Below are positions 37,036 through 44,624 of a DNA stretch of 64,000 nucleotides, one piece after another. The notes below the pieces were generated by a model. That model was not told where the DNA came from. It ran no database searches and was given only the letters and a program-made list of their open reading frames with translations. The stretch covers positions 62,001-126,000 of the forward strand of contig NZ_JAMOHV010000011.1 of the NCBI RefSeq assembly GCF_024448505.1, given 5' to 3'. This stretch comes from Stutzerimonas degradans (GTDB lineage: Bacteria > Pseudomonadota > Gammaproteobacteria > Pseudomonadales > Pseudomonadaceae). Each line of letters begins with the position of its first letter. Position 1 is the stretch's first letter. A program made the position numbers and the translations under genes.

Positions 37036-38228
37036 CCCTCCAGCACCGCCGCCACGGGCTGACCCATCGTGTATTCGGCATGGCCGTGCAGGCGGTTGCG
37101 GCCGCCGGACTTGGCCTGGTACATGCGCTGGTCGGCGATCTCCAGCAGCTGGCGGTAGTCCTCGGCAACGTCCGCCAGGCGCTCGGAAAGACCGATGCTG
37201 GCGGTCAACGGCTGGCCATCCGGGCGTACGCCCAGGCCGTTACCGGCGAGCCGGGCGAGCGCCCGGTGCGCCTGCTGCAGGTCGGTGTCCGGCATGATCA
37301 GCAGGAACTCCTCGCCACCCCAGCGCACCAGGCTGTCGGAGCCACGCAGCGTCGCCACCAGGCTGCGCGCGGCATCGCGCAGCACGGCATCGCCGGCCTC
37401 GTGGCCGTAGTTGTCGTTGATCGCCTTGAAGTGATCCAGATCGATGAAGGCCAGCGCCAGCGGGCTACCGGTGCGCTGCGCCGAGTCCCACTGCAGGCGC
37501 AGGATTTCCTCGCCGCTGCCGCGCGAGAAGATGCCGGTCAGCGGATCGCGGATGGCCTGGCGCACCAGCGCGATCATGAAGGCCAGCTGGCTCATGCCCG
37601 CCAGGCTGGCAACGCCGGCGATCAGGATCAGCAGCCAGAAGGCACCGGCGAACGACGGCCAGTTCAACGTCGCCCAGCTCAGGTAGCCGGCCAGCGCCTG
37701 CGCCATCAGCAACAGCATGCCGAGCACCAGGCTTTCCACCAGCGTCAACGGGAAGATCGTCAGTCCCGCCATCAGCACGAACGGCAGGAACGCATAGCCG
37801 GCACCGACCACCGCCGAGAACTGCGCCAGCTGGTAGGAACCCAGCAGCGTGTGCGAGGCGATGTAGAACACCGTCGGGATGGCGAAGAGGATCGCGATGG
37901 CCCGGTAGGCGTCGAACAGGTTGCCGCTCGGCCGGTAGAACAGCAGCAGCCAGGTGAACGCCAGACACGCCAACAGGCGAAAACCCGCCAACCGCGCCCA
38001 CAGCGGCGTGTCGAAGACCAGCAGGTCGATGATGCTCCACAGCGGCGTGAGCACGGCGAAGAGAAAGGCGAACAGCCGCACGCGGTCGACGATCATCATC
38101 GCGCGGCGCTGGCAGAGCAGCATGGGATGGCCGACCGGCGTCAACAGGTGGCGCAGCTCGCTGCTTTTCAGCTCGCTGGGCAGCAGCGTGGTCAGACGTG
38201 AGCGAAGCAGATCGATCAGTGCAGTCAT
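37032..38228 (-). CDS. Membrane-bound diguanylate cyclase (GGDEF)
   Basis: A 398-residue protein with about six N-terminal helices (residues 45-220) and a GGDEF domain. The signature is WGGEEF (GGEEF at residues 304-308), and the start [29 protein letters not shown] and ASIGLS are intact, so it should make c-di-GMP. No I-site RxxD is obvious just before GGEEF ([10 protein letters not shown]). The ATG at 38228 is used; an in-frame ATG at 38273 with AGGGTG upstream is an alternative. The membrane part resembles no named sensor domain that I recognise. Confidence 0.9.
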   Translation of the reverse strand: MTALIDLLRSRLTTLLPSELKSSELRHLLTPVGHPMLLCQRRAMMIVDRVRLFAFLFAVLTPLWSIIDLLVFDTPLWARLAGFRLLACLAFTWLLLFYRPSGNLFDAYRAIAILFAIPTVFYIASHTLLGSYQLAQFSAVVGAGYAFLPFVLMAGLTIFPLTLVESLVLGMLLLMAQALAGYLSWATLNWPSFAGAFWLLILIAGVASLAGMSQLAFMIALVRQAIRDPLTGIFSRGSGEEILRLQWDSAQRTGSPLALAFIDLDHFKAINDNYGHEAGDAVLRDAARSLVATLRGSDSLVRWGGEEFLLIMPDTDLQQAHRALARLAGNGLGVRPDGQPLTASIGLSERLADVAEDYRQLLEIADQRMYQAKSGGRNRLHGHAEYTMGQPVAAVLEG

Positions 38229-38533
38229 TGTTGTTCTATCCACGGCAGGGAACACGCGTTCAGCCCCGGCCATTGCCGCACCCTGTGAAATCCCTGGGTT
38301 GCGCATGATGGCTTCCGGCCAGCAGCGCGATCCTAGCGGAGCGAGGAATCGATTCATTGAGCCAGGGCAAGAACCCGAGGGGTTTTCGTGCACCTGTCGC
38401 GCTGTCCGTCTTTCGGGCGACAGCCGGCCCCGACGAATCGCCCTTTTGTGCGCTGTCGCCGCCGCTCCGCCGTGGCTAGCTTGAACGGGCGCCCGAGCGC
38501 GCAGCAGAACAACAACAAGAAGGGAGACACCCG
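38229..38533. other. 305-bp divergent promoter region between diguanylate cyclase and estA
   Basis: No gene is supported here. It contains a stem near 38398-38446 (GCGACAG/CTGTCGC type repeats around 38399 and 38418-38424) and, at its right end, the A-rich leader of estA. Promoter elements for both genes must lie here, but none is clear. Confidence 0.5.
38508..38521 (+). promoter_or_regulatory. Putative Hfq/Crc CA motif at the estA ribosome-binding site
   Basis: AACAACAACAAGAA is more than four AAN repeats running directly into the estA ribosome-binding site (AAGGGA, 38520-38525). This is the classic arrangement of Crc/Hfq targets. Confidence 0.6.
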
Positions 38534-40441
38534 ATGCATTCGACGACAAGACCGCTGGCCGCCCTGCTGCTGGCCATCCTTGCCGGCAGCGCCGCAGCCG
38601 CCGACGGCCCGTTCAGCCAGTTCATCAACTTCGGCGACTCGCTCAGCGATGCCGGCAACTTCCCCGACGTCGGCAGCCCGCTGCTGGGCAGCAACCCGAC
38701 CGGTGGCTTGCGCTTCACCAACCGCACCGGCCCGACCTATGGCGACAACAACGTCGAATACGGTGGTCAGGTCGCCACCCAGCTGCTGGCCGAGCGCCTG
38801 GGGCTGACTTCGCTGCCCTCCACGCCACTGCTGCCGCAATTGTTGACCGGCAACCCGGACGGTACCAACTACGCCGTCGGCGGCTACCGCACTGACCAGA
38901 TCCTCGACTCCATCACCGGCACCTCGACGGTAGCCACCGGCGGCCTGAGTCGCTCGCGTCCCGGCTACCTGGTCGAGAACCCGCAGGCCGACCCGAATGC
39001 GCTGTACTACCTCAACGGCGGCGCCAACGACATCTTCCAGCTCGGCAGCCGGCCGATCACCATGGCAGCCGCGGCTAGCGATCTGGTGGCCGGCGTCAGC
39101 GCGCTAGCCGAAGCCGGTGCGCGTTACATCATCGTCTCCGACCTGCCCGACGTCGGCAGCACCCCGCTCGGCACCCTCACCGGGAACAGCGCCCAGCTCA
39201 ATGCGCTCAGCGACCAGTACAACGCCGAACTCGAGGCACAGCTGCGCGGCTCCGGCGCCAACTACGTGCTGCTCAACAGCCGTCTATTGCTGGAAGAAGT
39301 ACGCGCGGACCTGGCGCAATTCGGCTTCGCCGCCGACATTAACCAGAACGCCGTGTGCTTCTCCGGCGACAGCTGTCTGGCCGACCCGACCTATGGCCGC
39401 ACCGGTAGCGCCCCCGCCCCGGATCGCCTGCTGTTCAACGATGCCGTGCACCCGACCACCGCTCTGCATCGCATCAGCGCCGACTACCTGTATTCGATCG
39501 TCGCGGCGCCCTGGGAGATCTCGCGCCTGCCGGAGATGGGCCAGGCGGCGCTGCGCGCGCAGCTGCAACAGCTCGATCAGGATTTGATGGCCCAGCGCGG
39601 CCGCTGGCAGCCTGTCGGCGAATGGCGCATCCAGGCCGGCGGCGGCTATCGCAGCCCGGATTTCGACGGCTACGGCAGTGGCGACGGCGACAGCCAGTCA
39701 CTGTCGCTGAGCCTGTCCCACCGCCTGAGCGAGCAATGGCTGGCCGGCCTCAGCCTGGCGATCGGAGAGAACGACATCAGCCTCGGCGCTGGCGAATCCG
39801 ACTACGACATGCGCAGCTACCTGGCGACCGCCTTTGCCCGTTACGAGCAGGATCGTCTGTTTGCCGATTTCACCCTCAGCGGCGGCCATCTGGATTACCA
39901 CGACCTGCAACGGCGCTTCGCGCTGGGCATCAGCGAGCGCGTCGAAAAGGGCTCCACCGACGGGCAGGTCTGGGCACTCGGCAGCAAGGTCGGCTTCAAC
40001 CTGATGCAGCCGCAGGATGCGATGCAGTTCGGCCCCTTCATCGGTGCCAACTACCAGCGCGTGGAGGTGGACGGCTATAGCGAGCACGGCGAGCGCTCCA
40101 CCGCGATGACCTTCGCCGATCAGGAGCGCGACTCGCTGCGCCTGTCGCTCGGTCTGTTCGGCGACCTGGCCCTGAGCGAGCGCACCCGCGTGTACGGCGA
40201 AGTGGCTCGTGAAGTGGAGCGTGAAGACGAGGATCCGGAAGACCTGCGCATGTCGCTCAACAGCGTGCCCGGCAACAGCTTCGAGCTACCCGGCGCGGTG
40301 CCGAGCGGCGACCAGACGCGCTTCAGTGTTGGCCTGACGCATCAGCTGGCCACTGATCTGGCGCTGCGGGCCAACTACCACTATCGCGGCAACGACAACC
40401 GCGATCACGGCCTGAACCTGTCGCTCAGCTGGGATCTGTAA
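38534..40441 (+). CDS. estA: Autotransporter esterase EstA (GDSL family)
   Basis: A 635-residue outer-membrane esterase. Signal peptide (residues 1-23, cleavage after AAA), GDSL hydrolase domain with nucleophile Ser36 (FGDSLSDAGNF), the block III motif LNGGANDIF and the Asp303-His306 pair (DAVHPT). From about residue 360 comes a 12-stranded beta-barrel translocator ending SLSWDL. It stays cell-bound with the esterase exposed outside; in P. aeruginosa EstA affects rhamnolipid production, motility and biofilm. It is a single-gene unit. Confidence 0.96.
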   Translation: MHSTTRPLAALLLAILAGSAAAADGPFSQFINFGDSLSDAGNFPDVGSPLLGSNPTGGLRFTNRTGPTYGDNNVEYGGQVATQLLAERLGLTSLPSTPLLPQLLTGNPDGTNYAVGGYRTDQILDSITGTSTVATGGLSRSRPGYLVENPQADPNALYYLNGGANDIFQLGSRPITMAAAASDLVAGVSALAEAGARYIIVSDLPDVGSTPLGTLTGNSAQLNALSDQYNAELEAQLRGSGANYVLLNSRLLLEEVRADLAQFGFAADINQNAVCFSGDSCLADPTYGRTGSAPAPDRLLFNDAVHPTTALHRISADYLYSIVAAPWEISRLPEMGQAALRAQLQQLDQDLMAQRGRWQPVGEWRIQAGGGYRSPDFDGYGSGDGDSQSLSLSLSHRLSEQWLAGLSLAIGENDISLGAGESDYDMRSYLATAFARYEQDRLFADFTLSGGHLDYHDLQRRFALGISERVEKGSTDGQVWALGSKVGFNLMQPQDAMQFGPFIGANYQRVEVDGYSEHGERSTAMTFADQERDSLRLSLGLFGDLALSERTRVYGEVAREVEREDEDPEDLRMSLNSVPGNSFELPGAVPSGDQTRFSVGLTHQLATDLALRANYHYRGNDNRDHGLNLSLSWDL

Positions 40442-40448
40442 GCCGTTC

Positions 40449-40471
40449 GGGGCAACCCTTGCGGTTGCCCC
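40449..40471. terminator. Stem-loop between convergent estA and coiled-coil gene
   Basis: GGGGCAACC (40449-40457) pairs perfectly with GGTTGCCCC (40463-40471), loop CTTGC. It sits 8 bp after estA and 10 bp from the end of the opposite gene, with no T-tract. Confidence 0.5.
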
Positions 40472-40480
40472 TGCTCGCCG

Positions 40481-41359
40481 TCAGCGCGCGTCGAGCTGGC
40501 CCTGCAGGTTGGCGATCTGGCTCTGCAGTGTGGTGATGTTGCGGGTGACCTGAGCACGGAAGGCATCGAATTCGGCCGTGTTGGAGCTGGCCGCCGGACG
40601 GTTCTCCAGCTCGCTGCGCAACACCAGCAGATCCTGTTCGAGGCGGCTGATCGCCTGGCTCGGGTTGCCGCGCTGCTGCAGAGCGGCAACATCCTTGCCC
40701 AGCGCATCGACGCGACTACGCAGCTGGTCCTGCGTGCCCAGCGCCGTTTTCAGCACGGCCTGTTCGCTGCCCAGCGTCTTGAGGTCCGCGGCCAGCGTCG
40801 CGCCCGTCTGTTGCTGGGTGCGCAGCTCGCCATCCAGCCCGTCGAGACGCTTGCCCTGCTCCTGCAGACGCTGATCCTGATTGCCCTGCTTACCGGCCAG
40901 ACTCTGCTGCTCGGTGGCGAAAGCCTGCTGTTTGCGGGTCAGCTCGATCACCTGTTGTTCGAGCTGCTTGATGCGCAGTTTCACCGCCTCGCTTTCCGTG
41001 GTGACGTTGGACTCGGTCGCCACGACCTTGCCGGAAATGTCGCGCAGGCGGCCCGCGGCGTCTTCGCTGATCCGCGCGAAGCTGTCCTGAGTGGCCACCA
41101 GCTGCATTTCCAGCGCCGCCATGCGCTGGAAGCTCCACCAGACGAACGCGCCGAGGCAAACCGCGAGCACCACCACCAGCACCCACAGCGGCGCGGTACT
41201 GCCCGCGCGACGCTTCTGCCGCGCGCGCCCGGTTTCGCCACGCTCGACGGCAGGCTTGTGGAGCGGCTCCAGATCCGGCGCCGGATAAGGCTCTTCGCGA
41301 TCCCGGGCCGCAGAGAGGCTGGGGATATGGTCCAGTTCGTCGTGAGCATCGTTGCGCAT
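40481..41359 (-). CDS. Membrane-anchored coiled-coil protein of unknown function
   Basis: A 292-residue protein. About 55 cytoplasmic, charged residues are followed by one transmembrane helix (LWVLVVVLAVCLGAFVWW) and then some 200 residues of heptad-like coiled coil rich in Gln, Leu and Ala (RIKQLEQQVIELTRK, RLDGLDGELRTQQ, SRLEQDLLVLRSELENR). It is a type II membrane protein with a periplasmic coiled coil. I do not recognise a named family; similar genes near argP in other Pseudomonas are often labelled ATPase without any visible Walker motif, and none is present here. Confidence 0.8.
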   Translation of the reverse strand: MRNDAHDELDHIPSLSAARDREEPYPAPDLEPLHKPAVERGETGRARQKRRAGSTAPLWVLVVVLAVCLGAFVWWSFQRMAALEMQLVATQDSFARISEDAAGRLRDISGKVVATESNVTTESEAVKLRIKQLEQQVIELTRKQQAFATEQQSLAGKQGNQDQRLQEQGKRLDGLDGELRTQQQTGATLAADLKTLGSEQAVLKTALGTQDQLRSRVDALGKDVAALQQRGNPSQAISRLEQDLLVLRSELENRPAASSNTAEFDAFRAQVTRNITTLQSQIANLQGQLDAR

Positions 41360-41813
41360 GGGATACCTTTCAGGATGGCGCGAAGCAAAAAAAACAGCGC
41401 GCAGTATAACGATTCGGCCATGCCACAGCAGGCACGGCGGCGCGGTGGCACTGCACCGTCACGAGGCAGCGCGCACCGGCGCTGCGCACGGCTGCACGGG
41501 CCAGCCCCGACGGACGCGCCAAGCGTGGCGCTCGCCAACAGCCCGACCCGCACGGATCGCGCCTGCCGGTGCGGTCGCGCGGAAAAATGAGGATGAAACG
41601 GCAAGCTGGTACGCCGCTTGCTCATACCTTCCTGCCAGCGGATCGACGCCTGCCGACACGGATGTCGGACCCACAACTCCGGTCAGGCAAACGCCTTAGG
41701 CGAGTCCCGCTCGTTTCATTCGCCTGCCGGCCGCGCTACCGCCCGGATGCAAACGGCATGAACCAGCCGATGGTTGCGGTGGTTCTGCGACAGCCTGCCG
41801 GGCGCGCGCAATC
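41360..41813 (+). other. 454-bp intergenic region with an orphan sigma-54 promoter motif
   Basis: No protein-coding gene is convincing in this gap. TGGTACGCCGCTTGCT (41607-41622) matches the sigma-54 consensus TGGCACG-N4-TTGCW, with the essential GG and GC exactly 10 bp apart. Downstream on the plus strand are short stems (CCGACA...TGTCGG near 41650-41668; GGCGA...TCGCC near 41698-41725). The next plus-strand gene is lysE, more than 1 kb away, beyond the oppositely transcribed argP. Confidence 0.5.
41607..41622 (+). promoter_or_regulatory. Sigma-54 (-24/-12) promoter motif
   Basis: TGGTACGCCGCTTGCT: GG and GC dinucleotides are separated by 10 bp and the flanking bases fit the consensus except T for C after TGG. 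No activator site could be identified with confidence. Confidence 0.55.
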
Positions 41814-42704
41814 TCACTCGGTCACCAGCCAGCGTCCGGCACAACGCAACAGGTGACGGGTCAGTTCATCCAACAGCGCGCCGCCGTTGCGCCAGTGATG
41901 CCAGTACAACGGCACATCGATGGGCGGGCCGGACAGCACATCGACCAGCTCGCCGCGCGCAAGTTCGCCGCGCACCTGCAACTGCGGCACCAGCCCCCAG
42001 CCAAGCCCGCTCTGCAGCATCCGCACGAAGCCTTCGGACGACGGACACAGATGGTGGATGAAGCCGTCCGAACCGCCGATGGAAGCCATGTAGCGATGCT
42101 GCAGGCGATCATCGGGGCCGAACACGATGGCCGGCGCGCGCGCCAGCGTCTCGGCGCTCGGCTGGCTGCCGAGGTAGCGCCGCTGGAATGCCGGGCTGGC
42201 CAGCGCGCGGTAACGCATCGCGCCCAGATACTGGCTGCGCGCACCGGCCAGCGGGCGCTCGGCCGCGCAGACACAGCCAGCCACCTCGCCGGCGCGCATG
42301 CGCTTGAGGCCGACCGCCTGGTCCTCCACCACATGATCGAGCAGCACCGCATGCTCGGTGCAAAACGGCGCGACGGCCTCGGCCCACCAGGTCGCCAGAC
42401 TGTCGGCATTCAGCGCGATACGCAGTCGCTCGGGCAGACGATTCTCGTCCAGCGTCGGCACCTGGCCCTGCAGGTCACGCTCCAGCAGGCGCACCTGCTG
42501 CACATGGTTGAGCAGCCGCTGGCCCAGCTCGGTCGGCCGTGGCGGCACGCCGCGCAGCAGTACCGGCTGGCCGACCCGCGCTTCGAGCAGCTTGATGCGC
42601 TGCGACACCGCCGATTGCGAGAGGCCGAGCACTGCGGCGGCGCGCTCGAAGCCGGCCTGTTCGACCACCGCGGCCAGCGCGGCAAGCAGCTTGTAATCGA
42701 ACAT
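41814..42704 (-). CDS. argP: LysR-family regulator ArgP (IciA)
   Basis: A 296-residue LysR regulator: MFDYKLLAALAAVVEQAGFERAAA with a helix-turn-helix reading LGLSQSAVSQRIKLLEARVGQ (family core), and an effector domain with CVCAAERPLAG and LGWGLVPQLQV. It is divergent from a LysE exporter gene, the conserved pairing of ArgP/LysG with ArgO/LysE. Basic amino acids (Lys, Arg) act as co-effectors. The length is typical. Confidence 0.93.
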   Translation of the reverse strand: MFDYKLLAALAAVVEQAGFERAAAVLGLSQSAVSQRIKLLEARVGQPVLLRGVPPRPTELGQRLLNHVQQVRLLERDLQGQVPTLDENRLPERLRIALNADSLATWWAEAVAPFCTEHAVLLDHVVEDQAVGLKRMRAGEVAGCVCAAERPLAGARSQYLGAMRYRALASPAFQRRYLGSQPSAETLARAPAIVFGPDDRLQHRYMASIGGSDGFIHHLCPSSEGFVRMLQSGLGWGLVPQLQVRGELARGELVDVLSGPPIDVPLYWHHWRNGGALLDELTRHLLRCAGRWLVTE

Positions 42705-42724
42705 CTGTTTTCCTAATGAGGGTT

Positions 42725-42749
42725 AACGAAGATTCGTTTCTCTTATATT
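42725..42749 (+). promoter_or_regulatory. Palindrome and -10 element in the argP-lysE intergenic region
   Basis: AACGAAGATTCGTT (42725-42738) is a perfect palindrome, six bases each side of GA. TATATT at 42744-42749 is a good -10 for lysE. The palindrome would lie between -35 and -10 or at the -35, suitable for an ArgP dimer. Confidence 0.55.
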
Positions 42750-42796
42750 CCTCCCCGCCCCAGACTGCCAGCCTGGACTTCGACAAGGCGGCGAAC

Positions 42797-43408
42797 ATGG
42801 GAATCCTCTGGAGCAGTTACCTGAACGGGCTGGCGGTCACCGCCGGGCTGATCGTCGCCATCGGCGCGCAGAACGCCTTCGTTCTCGCGCAGAGCCTGCG
42901 CCGTGAGCATCACCTGCCGGTCGCCGCGCTCTGCGTGCTCTGCGATGCGATCCTGATCAGCCTCGGCGTGTTCGGCCTGGCGGCGATCCTGGCGCAGAAC
43001 CCGACGTTGCTGGCGATCACCCGCTGGGGCGGCGTGGCCTTCCTGCTGTGGTACGGCGTCGCGGCGCTGCGCCGTGCCGTGCGGCCGCAGGCACTGCAGC
43101 AACAGGGCAACGGCGAACGGCGTTCGCGGCGCGCGGTGCTGCTCGCCGCGCTGGCGGTGACGCTGCTCAATCCCCACGTCTATCTCGATACCGTGTTGCT
43201 GATCGGATCCCTTGGAGCACAGCAGCCTGCTCCGGGCGCCTATACGCTGGGCGCCGCCAGCGCGTCGATGCTGTGGTTTCTCGCCCTCGCCCTCGGCGGC
43301 GCCTGGCTCGCGCCGTGGCTGGCGCGCCCGCTGACCTGGCGGCTGATCGACGTCGGCGTCGCCGCGATGATGTTCGCCGTGGCGCTGCAACTGGCCGTAC
43401 CCGACTGA
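42797..43408 (+). CDS. LysE/ArgO-family amino-acid exporter
   Basis: A 203-residue membrane protein with about six helices: GLIVAIGAQNAFVLAQSL (the family's N-terminal signature), CDAILISLGVFGLAA, and LNPHVYLDTVLLIGS with the conserved Asn-Pro-His. It exports lysine or arginine. The start at ATG 42797 is chosen because the membrane domain starts right after it; the upstream frame from 42716 contains the promoter. It is divergent from argP, which probably activates it. Confidence 0.93.
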   Translation: MGILWSSYLNGLAVTAGLIVAIGAQNAFVLAQSLRREHHLPVAALCVLCDAILISLGVFGLAAILAQNPTLLAITRWGGVAFLLWYGVAALRRAVRPQALQQQGNGERRSRRAVLLAALAVTLLNPHVYLDTVLLIGSLGAQQPAPGAYTLGAASASMLWFLALALGGAWLAPWLARPLTWRLIDVGVAAMMFAVALQLAVPD

Positions 43409-43436
43409 ACGGCTAGACGCGCTCAACGGAAGGAAC

Positions 43437-43456
43437 GACCCCGCTGCAGCGGGGTC
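43437..43456 (+). terminator. Stem-loop after lysE
   Basis: GACCCCGC and GCGGGGTC form an 8-bp stem around TGCA, 28 bp after the lysE stop. There is no T-tract; probable terminator or mRNA end. Confidence 0.5.
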
Positions 43457-43540
43457 CACGCATGGCGACTCCCGCGCGGGCGCGCATCATAAAGCTGCGC
43501 CGCAAGGGCCCGGAGCAGGTTTGCCCACACAGTTGCCGCG

Positions 43541-43763
43541 TGGTTTTGCCGCAGGGTGGGTGCTATGATCCGGCGTTCGCGGGTTGAGCTTCAGCCCGCC
43601 TGTCCGGCCGACCGTGAACGGCCAGAGTTCGCGCAAAGATCGCGGTGCGCGAAGGGAGAACAGCCGAGACGAACAGGGTGCGAACAGCATTCGCCTCTGT
43701 CCCTACAGCAGCTGCCCCACGCCCGCCGCATCATGTCCTCGACACCTGAGTAGGAGATACATC
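43541..43763 (+). promoter_or_regulatory. sodB promoter (extended -10) and long 5' leader
   Basis: TGCTATGAT (43561-43569) is an extended -10 element. The -35 is weak (TGGTTT at 43541, 17-bp spacing). This predicts a leader of roughly 190 bases, which contains a stem TTCGCGC/GCGCGAA (around 43628-43655) and ends in TAGGAGA before sodB. The whole gap from lysE is 355 bp and holds no other gene. Confidence 0.55.
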
Positions 43764-44345
43764 ATGGCTTTCGAATTGCCGCCGCTGCCGTACGCTAAGA
43801 ATGCTCTCGAGCCGCACATGTCCGCCGAAACCCTGGACTACCACCACGACAAGCACCACGCTGCCTACGTGACCAATCTGAACAACCTGGTTCCGGGCAC
43901 CGAGTTCGAAGGCAAGGACCTGGAAAGCATCATCAAGTCCTCCTCTGGCGGCATCTTCAACAACGCGGCCCAGGTCTGGAACCACACCTTCTTCTGGAAC
44001 TGCCTGGCGCCCAACGCCGGCGGCCAGCCGAGCGGCGCACTGGCTGACGCCATCAATGCCTCCTTCGGCTCCTTCGACAAGTTCAAGGAAGAGTTCACCA
44101 AGACCGCCATCGGCACCTTCGGCTCCGGCTGGGCCTGGCTGGTGAAGAAGTCCGACGGCAGCCTGGGCCTGGCCAGCACCATCGGCGCCGGCAACCCGAT
44201 GACCGCAGGCGACAAGCCGCTGCTGACCTGCGACGTGTGGGAACACGCCTACTACATCGACTACCGCAACGCCCGTCCGAAGTTCGTCGAAGCGTTCTGG
44301 AACCTGATCAACTGGGATTTCGTCGCGAAAAACTTCGCCGGCTGA
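43764..44345 (+). CDS. sodB: Iron superoxide dismutase
   Basis: A 193-residue Fe-type SOD. Metal ligands are His27, His74, Asp157 and His161, with Gln70 in the [14 protein letters not shown] block typical of the iron enzyme, and [11 protein letters not shown] at the C-terminal site. It dismutates superoxide in the cytoplasm. The start at 43764 follows TAGGAGA. In Pseudomonas, sodB expression is tied to iron through Fur and the PrrF small RNAs. It is followed by a strong terminator. Confidence 0.97.
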   Translation: MAFELPPLPYAKNALEPHMSAETLDYHHDKHHAAYVTNLNNLVPGTEFEGKDLESIIKSSSGGIFNNAAQVWNHTFFWNCLAPNAGGQPSGALADAINASFGSFDKFKEEFTKTAIGTFGSGWAWLVKKSDGSLGLASTIGAGNPMTAGDKPLLTCDVWEHAYYIDYRNARPKFVEAFWNLINWDFVAKNFAG

Positions 44346-44404
44346 TCCAGCCGTTCCGGCTGTCCGTGCACGCCTGCGAGCCGGACAGCCAGGCCAGTCA
44401 CCAG

Positions 44405-44438
44405 AAAAATGCCCGCTTCGTCAGTTGCGGGCATTTTT
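44405..44438. terminator. Bidirectional terminator after sodB
   Basis: AAAAATGCCCGC (44405-44416) pairs with GCGGGCATTTTT (44427-44438), a perfect 12-bp stem including the A/T tracts, with a 10-base loop. Confidence 0.9.
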
Positions 44439-44624
44439 CGTTCAAGCCCGGCAAAACCCGGCCGATGTGACACAGGCAGCGCAAGGATCGCCCGGGCGTG
44501 CCGTGTGCGCTGCGAGGCATGCCCGACCTTAGCGTCATAGTTCGATCACAAGGTTTTTTGACGACACCGCCATGACTATCAATACTTGCGCAACCAAGCA
44601 CCGGCACGGAAAAGGGATCTTCTC

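Noticed and set aside
41352..41856. Reading frames of 95-115 codons in the gap between the coiled-coil gene and argP
   Set aside because: Compositionally random (Arg/Ala/Thr/Pro), no ribosome-binding site, no recognisable domain, and partly overlapping each other.
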